Source: Rhabditoides inermis
Taxonomy: Eukaryota > Nematoda > Chromadorea > Rhabditida > Rhabditidae
Assembly: GCA_963966185.1 (NCBI GenBank)
Contig: CAWZYM010000263.1
Coordinates: forward strand, 1 to 64,000
DNA: 64,000 nucleotides
Reading direction: 5' to 3'
Both the position numbers and the translations under genes were made by a program. Shown one piece after another: positions 55,698 to 64,000 of the stretch. A model generated the notes under the pieces. That model had not been told where the DNA came from and did not search any database. It saw only the letters and a list, made by a program, of their open reading frames with translations. Position 1 is the first letter of the stretch. Each line of letters begins with the position of its first letter.

Positions 55698-57085
55698 TCA
55701 CTTTACAATAAACGCGACACTTGGTACGTTTCGGCGTTGTGTGATCGCTCGAGAAAGTTGTTCAGATGCTAGGAAGATTGTGGTGTGTACGGCGAGCATG
55801 CGCAGCACGAGAGAGACGGCGGCGACTCGGTAGGGCGCATGCGCACACAGGACGACGAGGGAAGACGCCGTGTGCCGTGCACAGCCACCGTCGCCATGAT
55901 CCAGTTGCTGCTGTCTAAAAACGGAACAGCTAGTAGTATCATAGGAAGGGACGTCTGAATTGTTGGAGGATTGTGTGTGTTCGGTTTCGCGACAAACTCG
56001 CCTGCGCGACGAGAATGAAGACGTATTTGCGCTGGAGCTGTCGCGTTTTCGCGCTGACGCTGGGAGCGGTGATGTAAACGAAACAGATACTCAGGCAGAT
56101 CAACATGAGCGAGATGTTGAGCGCGCCGAGACCGAAGAACGCCGCAACGAACTGAGACGACGTTCGGATCAGTTATGAGTGGCTCACTTCATATCGACGC
56201 GGCTTCCATGGAGAAGAGTAGAATGACTTGATTGCCGGGCACGTGAGAGAGGGCCGTCAGCTGGACTACAGTGTCGACATCGCATACGTGCCAGCCTTCG
56301 AATATCTCGTCCAGACTCGTTTGTGCGAGGACAGAGCGAACTCCGGCCGCGATAAACGTCGATATTTGCAAGACGGAGTTGAATAGTATCATGATATGGT
56401 AATGTTTTTGCAAGAACCCACTCATCCGTAGAAGTGTCTGAACTCAGCAGTGAAAAACAACTTTCAACTAAAAAAACATACCTTCAAGCGATATAAATAT
56501 ACAAGTTTAAAATGGAACAGAACAGGAAAATTGTCCCCGTCCGACCGATTAGCTTGAAAACACACCCCTTGTTAATAGTTGAAGAGACAGTGGCGCTTAG
56601 TTTAGATTTTGGCACATTGCGTAAACTTTGGTACTACTGAAACGCCCCTTGTGCTTTCAGGTATTTGGACTTACCAACGCAATATATTTGTTAGGCAAGT
56701 AATGCCTTTGATTTGATGATAAATGCCTTTGATTTGAACCGCTGGCGCGGGATAGAACACTACTGAAATGAAGCCGACAGTCATGTTGAAATCGAAAAGC
56801 ATTTTTGCAATCTGAATAATAGAATTTTCGAATACATAAAAAAAAGATGTTCAATAAAACTACCTGCGCAGCTAGTAGATACCATCGGTAGTCTGACATT
56901 GATTTCGGAGATTGGCAAATAATAAGCCAGCAGACGAAAATATGAATAGGAAATGCAAAGCATGATATCACATTCATTTCCGGCACTATGGAATCGTGGT
57001 AGTCGAAATCCAATGTGTAGTTCGGGCAAGGAATACAGTTGATGACGCCCCGTTGGACATAGAGGAGAACGGTTTCTAGATTCAT
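55698..57085 (-). pseudogene. Str-superfamily chemoreceptor with a frameshift
   Basis: Exon 57085-56864 gives an N-terminus and TM1 (VISCFAFPIHIFVCWLIICQ, then SPKSMSDYRWYLLAAQ). 56811-56675 gives TM2 (DFNMTVGFISVVFYPAP). About 56435-56190 holds a TM3-like stretch (HYHIMILFNSVLQISTFIAA) whose exit phase I could not resolve. 56151-56002 gives TM5 and KTRQLQRKYVFILVAQ. 55954 onward gives TSLPMILLAVPFLDSSNW (TM6). The last helix continues as ASSLVVLCAHAPYR only in another frame: two extra bases in GCACACGG (about 55870) break the frame just after VHG. The intron after 56002 starts with GC rather than GT. It is either a recent pseudogene or carries a two-base assembly error. Confidence 0.65.
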
Positions 57086-58560
57086 AACTGCACCAAGAAA
57101 ACTCGGTTATGTACTAACATTTGAAGAAAAAACGGAATAGACTCTCAGAAACGCGCCAAACTGGAAGAGGAACAAAACGACATGTGAAGTCAATGGTTCG
57201 AAAGTTTTTTTTTAGAAAATACATCACTTTCTTTATTCACATTTTTTTCATTGATCTATGAGTTTTTCGACATTGTACACAAATTCATTATTGTAAACCA
57301 TATTTTTTTTGTTTCTGGAATTACTCAACCTTTCACTCAAGTATCACGATGAGAATTACACATTTCTGAAAGTAGTTATTGCAAATTCTCAACTCAACTA
57401 ATAACAGAAAAAGGAAATACACGGACTCGAAAACACTACTTTCCAATCAAGTTGTGCGAGCACGGAGAGAAATAAAGCGGAAATAGGACACAGTCGAACT
57501 ATCAAAACGGAAAACTTCAACTAAAATCCTTTTTAAAGCATTTTTGTCGTAACAATTCGAGCACTTGAACTTTGAGCGTTTTGAAAATTGAGTGTTTTCA
57601 ATTCTTATTACTGTCAGAGAACTTTGAATGGCGTATATCGAAACCGTGGGGTAATGGCGTTTTCAAACGCCCGCGGAATCACATTGTGCCGAGTTGCATT
57701 TACTTTTCACGCCGAGTTGAAAACAGAAATCGAACCTGTAGCCTCAAGCCCTTAAGAACGATTTTTACTCTTTGAGTCACTCGCAGAGAATGCTTCTTTT
57801 TCTGTATAACAAATGTAACGAATGCTAATCGGTTTTTTGGTTTATTTTCCATTACAATGGGTTGTGTTTCGAGAACAGAAATAAACGCCGCTGTACCTTT
57901 CACGACCGGAACGTTTTATAGATGTTGGGTTTTCTGAGTTACTAGCGCAAGGAAAACGTTATGATATGCCATATGCGCGCGTGTTTCGAATGAAAAAATT
58001 TCTGTGACAGACAGAAGTTTCAAGAAAAAAAACTGTTTCCTATAAAGCGTTATACTGTAATAAAATAGTAAGTACCATGAATCAAAAAAAGGAACAAGAC
58101 AAAAAGCATTATTCACCGCAGGTGTGAAACAAAGAAAATATGTCAACACATGTTCCAACATCATAAAAAAACAGATGTACCGGACTTCCGACATTCATTC
58201 CGTCAAGGCAAATGTTTTCAAGAAGAGAGAATGAATTTTGTCCAATTGCATGAAGTTCACATAGACATAGAGTGCTTTCCAATTATAGTCGAAAATGTTA
58301 CTATCTGTATAAAAAATTTTTGTTTTTTTTTTCAAGAAAGAAAAAACCCCAAAAAACCCATCATCACAATTGAAACAAAAGAACTCCGGGAGTCCGACAC
58401 TATTTGAAATTAGTCGCGCTCTAGTCAACCAAATTCAGAACAAGTTTGCGATGACGTTTTACAGGTTTATTATTGCGCCCGATTTTTGTTACCGAAACGA
58501 CGAGCAATCAGAAGATCTATAACTCGAAGATCTTGCCTCTTGCCTAAGAAAACTTTCGCA

Positions 58561-58618
<58 letters not shown>

Positions 58619-59739
58619 TACTACTTCGTTTATACCTCCGTCTACTTCAAGAGTTCACAAAGTTTCAGTTGTTTCCCACTAATGCTGAGGACATTTGCAT
58701 TTCAAACATGCTATTCGTCACACTGACCCACTGAAGACATGTTTTTTACGTTCATTGCGAACGTGTGCACTGCCCATTATTACAGCTTCCACTCCAGACT
58801 TTCGGTCAAAAAGATCTTGCAGTCTGTTTTTTTTTGTCGACGCAGTTCTGCATCGAGTTTAAATGTGACCACAAGTTTTCATGAATTTACCATCTTTCAC
58901 AATTTGAAAATCTCTGCAGCAACAACAACAAGCGTTATCTTCCAAGACATAAGAGGGATCAGATCGAACAGAAACATATTGTGTGAACGGAGAAACCCCC
59001 TGTATCGTTACTGATGTCTAATCATCGTTGCACTGATTACGTGAGGAAATGAATCGTCTGACTTACTCGAGCGTCAGTCTGTACTCAAGCAAGCTACTAT
59101 CTGCCACTGTTTGTACTCTGCCACTGTGTACTGTTTGCGACCGTTCTTCGGCCATGTTTCGTTTGTCAATGCCGACTCAAGCGTTACCTTCCACTCTTGA
59201 CCTATTAATGGTTCCTACAAAAGACAAATCTATAGTGAGCAATCTGAAAATGCTCAAAGTGTAAAAATCACAGCATATGTCAAAGTGCTTTGCGTGAACT
59301 TAAACGATACAATACATTTCGATACATTTCGACGCGGTTGCGTCACAATCGAACGCTGAACTATGCTGTACTATTCTTTCTCACAACGCTAATGGTAAGA
59401 TTGAAAAAAGATCAACATTGTTCGACTCTTCATACATATAATTCATCATCTCTTTTCACTTGCTGCTTGGTTTAGTAAGTGCACAAGCTGATGTTTACGA
59501 GTTCACGATAAGACGATATTGAGGACCGTTTATTTATATTTCAAGTTGACGTCTAAGACGTTAAAACATCAAGCACCACTTACAGAGGAAAGTTTTATTC
59601 ATAAAGGGGGTTGTTCAGTGTGGTCAGAAAAGGTATACTTTGTGGCTGGTTCTGGTGGCAGGTCCCTTGCTGGATCTGGTGGCTTGTTTTGGTTCGGAGA
59701 TAGCGATGACGCACTCATGACCGAGTTCTGAAGACTCAT
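57086..59739. other. intergenic, AT-rich, with tRNA-like and TIR fragments
   Basis: At 57720-57800 the minus strand has GGTTCGATTTC (B-box-like) and a weak A box. At 57884-57898 there is AATAAACGCCGCTGTACCTT, matching the right end of the 12531/31586 element family, so this is probably a third, decayed copy. A (GA)n tract lies at 58562-58617. A hydrophobic minus-strand patch at 58194-57950 is not convincing as coding. Confidence 0.45.
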
Positions 59740-61999
59740 CTAAAAGATAGAGAAATGAGCTAGTTTCACTGAACGACCAACCGTCTGCAGCGCGAAAGCC
59801 GGACCGACGCGACAGCGCTTCCGTCCCATCTCAAGCAGACGAGGCGGCATAAGGTAGGTGTGGCCGAAGATGAGCTCTGTCACTCGCGAGCGAATGCGCG
59901 TGTTCATCACCAGATAGATCACACCTGGCGTGCCTGAATGTCAACCGTGAACTGTTTCTTTTTCGCTCATCGCCCAGATTGAAGAGACACACCGCTCATT
60001 TCGCGAACTGGCAGCGAATAGCCGCTCCCATTATATTGTTTCTGACATTATGATTATCCTACAACTTTTATTCATCTGGAAAACACTGTCTAGTCAAACA
60101 TGCATTTTATAATTCGTCAAAAAGACCGCGTAACAGAGAGCGGCTGACGCGCAGACCGCGCAGACCGCGCAGCGAGTGGAAAATTATCGCGCGCCAGCGT
60201 TGGCAAGTTTACGAAAAGGCACGCGGCGCGTGTGCGCGGCGCGGTCGTAGGGCTAACCGCTCTCGACTGTGCCACTGTGTCTTCACCATGTACGAGCTGC
60301 CAGCTGACGCTTCCGATGAGAGAGACGAGCTGCGTGGGCACGAACTGCATGTACACGTACACGACGCCGGCGACGAAGTGGAACAGGCAGATGAGCGCGG
60401 CCTGCAGCAGCGCCTGCAACAAACAGCGCCCGTCGCCGCCGTATTCTCCCCGTCCCCGCCGCCCTCTCCCCGTCTCCCTCCTCTCCTTTCCCCCACCGTG
60501 TTCTGTCTCCACAGGAATGGCTGTCCGTGTCGCGTGTACTTCTGGTGCAGGATGGCGATGAATGCGACGAAGAGTGCCGTATTCGCCAGCACCACCACGC
60601 TGTTGTGCGCCGTGTGCCAGTGGTTGAGGTACTGCAAGCAAAGCAAGTTAACGGAGTTGGCAACGCTGTAAAAAGTAGCGAACTGTCGTTTTGGTTTCTG
60701 TAGCCACTTCAAAATCATTTCAATTCCAAGATTTTTTCACTCTCATTAGCAGAATGAAGCACCTAGTTTCACAACACATACTCGACTTCTAACTCGTCTA
60801 GCTCAAATTCAGTATTACTTCATTTACAATGTTCGTATATCTTGTTTGATACACTGTGTCAATTCACATCCGCATCGTTCTGTGTGGAAATGAAGGGTGT
60901 GAAGAAGAATCCGATTCGATCGGCGTTGAACAGCGGGCTGCGAGTGAACGTGACCACCGAAGCGGCATAGCAGAAACATGCTATGATGACAGTGTAGCCT
61001 AGAAAATTGACACTTGCGATTTTGTGATTATCACCAGAACTATTTTAAACTCGTGGGAATGTAGCGTACGGCTGTGTACCTATCATGATGAACTACATAC
61101 ATCGTTTTTCTCAGCAAGGTGTATAGACACGGATGGTGACTGGCGTCTGTTCGTGTCTTCTCTAATGCACACACCTCGCTTGCCGTGGAAGTAGTCGTCG
61201 ATGATGGCCGGCTTGACCATCTCGCAGAGTCGCAGACACGCGAGACAGATGCACAACCAGCACGAACTGTTCCACGAAACTGAACTATACAGTAAACTAC
61301 ACCCGCCCTCGATAAGGGCCTTCGATTAGGGCCGATCAAGACAAATACTGGATAGATGGATGTTGTACTCACAGAAGCCTCCCATGCTGGCGATAAGAAT
61401 GAATGTGGGGTTGGTGCAGTACTCGTCGCCACGGATGAAGAAATAGCCGGAGAGGCAGCAGCCCGCAAACAGCGCGTTCACATCCACCACACCCAGGAAG
61501 AACATGCACTGAAGTCGATTGTGAGAGTGTGTTATTGTCTTTTCCCACGCTCGCACCTTGTAGCACAGGTTGTCGTACAGGTCCTTGTGCTTGTAGATCA
61601 CGACCATTGTCGGCAGGTAAACGACCTGGTGGCGGATATTACATACAACTCAACGATTCCCAGACACCTGTGCGAGAAAACCATAGAACAGGTTGATGAA
61701 GCCGAACGTGATTTGAATTGCCGCCTTGTCGTTTTTATTCGAGCTGTTGACGACGTGTCCACTGAAATCGAAGTGGACATTTAGAAGTGACCCTGTCAAA
61801 AGCCCTTTCTCAAGCCTCTGTTCAGTCACAGAGCTCTAGTTGCTTCGAGTAAGTGATGCGGAAACAGACATGTCAGCTAATTCAATTTTTTTGAAAGCAA
61901 TTCGAATCTAAAAAAAAAAAAGAAATCTTGAAACGACACGAACCTGCAATTATAGTCCGGGAAGTTTGAAGCGGACCCGTACATGATGAAATGGTCCAT
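59740..61999 (-). CDS. Srt-family seven-transmembrane chemoreceptor
   Basis: Nine exons (61999-61944, 61761-61668, 61625-61557, 61508-61373, 61279-61175, 60998-60868, 60631 to about 60497, 60413-60287, 59924-59740) join in phase to about 345 residues. Srt landmarks: an extracellular Cys (PDYNC), TFGFINLFYGFLAQVVYLPT (TM1), NLCYKCMFFLGVVDVNALFA (TM2, CYK-M--LG--D), WLCICLACLRLCEMVKPAII (TM3 end), YLNHWHTAHNSVVVLANTAL (YVN--H--NN-- signature), ALLQAALICLFHFVAGVVYV (TM6), WQLVHGVIYLVMNTRIRS (TM7 W---HG--Y---N--IR). The start at 61999 is the first in-frame ATG of the exon; an extra upstream exon is possible. The role is sensory reception; the ligand is unknown. Confidence 0.85.
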
Positions 62000-63484
62000 G
62001 TCGCACTTGTGAACACAGACGTGTGCGCCCCAGTCTTTGAATTCAAATGCGAGTTTCGCACGCGTGAGCGTGCGAGCGTGGACTTGTGAACGAGAGAAAG
62101 AGGGAACCACATTCTTAAACACTCACATACATCATAGGATTACCCTTACAGCTACATCACCATAGTAATGTCACACTTATTTGAAGACATGTTGACAGCT
62201 TGAAGATACGGGGACGCGAGAGCTTGCAAAGGAAAGAGAGCGCAGAGTGGCCGAGGATCGAATTGTCACGTTCCGAGCAGTCTGCTGTTCGTTCACCGCG
62301 CTCACTTCGAACTTTTGTTAGAGCTATATTAAACCGTAAAACTTGAATAACTGACAGAAAACATGGACGGCTCGGTTAAACTAAATTTTCGTTTCGGTCA
62401 TTGGCCGCTGCAAAGCCTTCTGAATGCACTATAGCTACAGTCATAAAAAACGAGACGCGCAAAACAAGGGAGTCACCGCACAGTTGCGTCTTTTCTCGTG
62501 TGTCCCACCTTGAAGCTAACAGACCGTTCTTTTACATCAATATGTACATAAAATTACATACAGAAAAGAGAAAAATGGTCAAATGACTAGAAACTAGGTT
62601 CAGATAGATCTCAAAATGCATTTTTGATAATCGACCAAAAAATAGCATGTGTGATTGTTTTACTACATTCCCTGACAACAAACATGCAAGAGATACGTAG
62701 CTCCGCTCAACGACTCGCCCCTCACTTGTTGCTGTACTGACTGGGAGTCGATGATCTGTTTCATCGCGCTCTCTTGTTGTTTCACTACCCTCTCTCTCTC
62801 GCGTTGACACAGTTATAGGTTTCAATCATCTCTATCGACTCATAGCCGCCTCGCACTCTTCTCCCTCTTGCGCTTTCTACTGGCGGTAACGGATTTGCCC
62901 ATCCACTGTATGAAATAGGGGCATGTGTAGTGTGAGCACACGTATTATATATTAGACTATCAACATGAAGGAGCAACAGAACAGTTTCGAAAACAATCAT
63001 GTATCGTATACCGCAGAAAAAAACAGTATACAACATGCTCCTTCCAACAACGCGTTTTGTATGATAATAAAAAGAGTTAAATAGTGTTTTCTTGTTTGAT
63101 ATACGATAACAGAGTGGAAACGTTTTGCCTGTATATAGTGGGTCCCCCGCCGGTCTTAGTGGGTCCTTGGCCAGGCGCCCAGCGGCCGCAGAGCGCGGAT
63201 GGTGAACATGCGTCGCGGACTGCGCGCTCTTCTCAAATACTCTATTCGAGTGTCTGACCCGTGGGAAGAGAGAGAGAGAGGGGGGGGGAGAGAGAGAGAG
63301 GGAGAGAGGGGGGGGCGCACTTTTTGGTTGCAAGTTTAATTCACATCTCACTTCTCTATTTCCAAAAGAAAGAAAAAAACGAATGAGCGCACGAGGTGGC
63401 GAGAGAGTCCGGGGTCCTCCTAGTCGAGAACAATATGAGGTTCATAGATTACGACAACGTCAGCAGAGGAAGTTGGGTTGGGTG
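62000..63484. other. intergenic, repeat-containing
   Basis: It contains fragments of the TATAGTGGGTCCCCC end (63136-63165), a (GA)n tract (63267-63312) and GCGCACTTTTTGGTTGCAAG (63316), the same block as at 31024. On the minus strand 62790-62720 reads ESAMKQIIDSQSVQQQ before a GTGAGG donor and may be one real exon of a gene not otherwise visible. Confidence 0.4.
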
Positions 63485-64000
63485 TAGGGATGTCAAGTGG
63501 GCGGAGCTTAGATGACATGCGGCATCTTCCAGCGCCAAACGGAATACACCATTCGACGCGCCGTAAAAAGTTGTATCTAGTAGTACCTTCCGTTTGGCGC
63601 TGGACCGTGTCATAACCTATTATTTTTGACAAAAATTGATTTGATCCCATAAAAATGACGTCAAAAAAGGAGCATGGCTTAGCCTTTCTCTGTGAAGTTG
63701 TGTGCCGCACGCGCCCTCAAACCGCGCGCTTTCGATGCGCGTAACGCGGAAATGAAAGAAAACAACTAATTCAAGTGATACTATTTCAAAACTACATATA
63801 ATTTACTTCATTTTGATATACAGTAAGCACATATCCGTGACACTTGAAAATACCCTTTGACATCCCTAGTTGGGTGATGTCGGACGTCTTGAATTCCGTT
63901 TTTTAGTAAGCCTTCTGCTGTGTCGCCTTCTGGCTACCATGAGAGTGGATTTCCACCACACACCACAGGAGCTGGGTGAATTTGACGGGAATGGTTGACT
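63412..64000 (-). mobile_element. tRNA-derived SINE, family A, copy 2 (interrupted, runs off the window)
   Basis: GGGGTCCTCCTAGTCGAGAA to GAAGTTGGGTTGGG, then ATGTCGGACGTCTTGAATTC onward, match the body of the SINE at 11083-11343. The copy is split by a 384-base insertion (63485-63868). The tRNA-like head would lie beyond position 64000. Confidence 0.75.
63485..63868. mobile_element. hAT-type MITE with 8-base target duplication
   Basis: The terminal repeats are TAGGGATGTCAA and TTGACATCCCTA. An identical 8-base sequence GTTGGGTG flanks both sides (63477-63484 and 63869-63876), the hallmark of hAT elements. Inside is a second inverted pair, CCAGCGCCAAACGGAA (63529) and TTCCGTTTGGCGCTGG (63587). 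384 bases, no transposase. Confidence 0.85.

Noticed and set aside
62785..63351. 188-residue minus-strand open frame near the window end
   Set aside because: It crosses a GA microsatellite and a transposon-end fragment and contains no domain.

Overview
This window is nuclear DNA from a nematode, most likely a rhabditid or diplogastrid relative of Caenorhabditis and Pristionchus. The evidence is short spliceosomal introns with GTGAGT-type donors and TTTCAG-type acceptors, 3' splice acceptors lying 0-5 bases before several start codons (as expected for spliced-leader trans-splicing), a TTBK-like casein kinase 1, and nematode-specific seven-transmembrane chemoreceptors of the Srg, Srt and Str/Srh types. 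Exons are GC-rich. Introns and intergenic DNA are AT-rich and crowded with GA/CT microsatellites and non-autonomous transposons. Gene models were built by hand, splicing exons and checking reading phase at every junction.

Layout. 0.2-0.9 kb: small secreted Gly/Met-rich peptide (+). 1.2-3.3 kb: RNA polymerase III subunit RPC4 (-). 3.8-7.2 kb: LARP7-like La protein (+), divergent from RPC4. 7.6-10.8 kb: weak receptor-like exons (+) and a TIR element. 10.8-14.3 kb: transposons, including an RTE-like reverse transcriptase nested in a TIR element. 14.5-16.4 kb: galectin (-). 17.2-19 kb: decayed Cys-loop ion-channel gene (+). 19.8-20.1 kb: foldback element with 120-base arms. 20.7-22.0 kb: unrecognised membrane protein (+). 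22.3-25.1 kb: paraplegin/AFG3-like protein that stops after its second membrane helix (-). 26.0-27.2 kb: TTBK-like kinase (-). 27.6-30.7 kb: chemoreceptor (-). 33.5-37.4 kb: Srg chemoreceptor (-). 37.4-43.3 kb: repeat-rich desert. 43.3-50.3 kb: 17-exon, 704-residue MFS-like transporter (-). 51.8-54.4 kb: ZC3H4-like CCCH zinc-finger protein (+). 55.7-57.1 kb: frameshifted chemoreceptor (-). 59.7-62.0 kb: Srt chemoreceptor (-). 62-64 kb: nested repeats.

The genes do not form one pathway. RPC4 (Pol III), the LARP7-like protein (Pol III transcript 3' ends or 7SK-type RNP in other animals) and the ZC3H4-like protein (control of unproductive transcription in other animals) are nuclear RNA/transcription housekeeping genes. 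The kinase, chemoreceptors, galectin and ion-channel relic belong to rapidly expanding nematode families.

The most unusual observations are: (1) a frame-preserving copy of a LARP7 exon end, separated from the original by a minisatellite that repeats the exon-end/donor sequence; (2) an m-AAA-protease-like gene lacking the ATPase and protease; (3) a repeat family with DNA-transposon inverted ends and a tRNA-like Pol III promoter inside; (4) a hammerhead-ribozyme-like core; and (5) GA tracts that begin directly at 5' splice sites. Exon boundaries are inferred by eye and may be off by a few bases.
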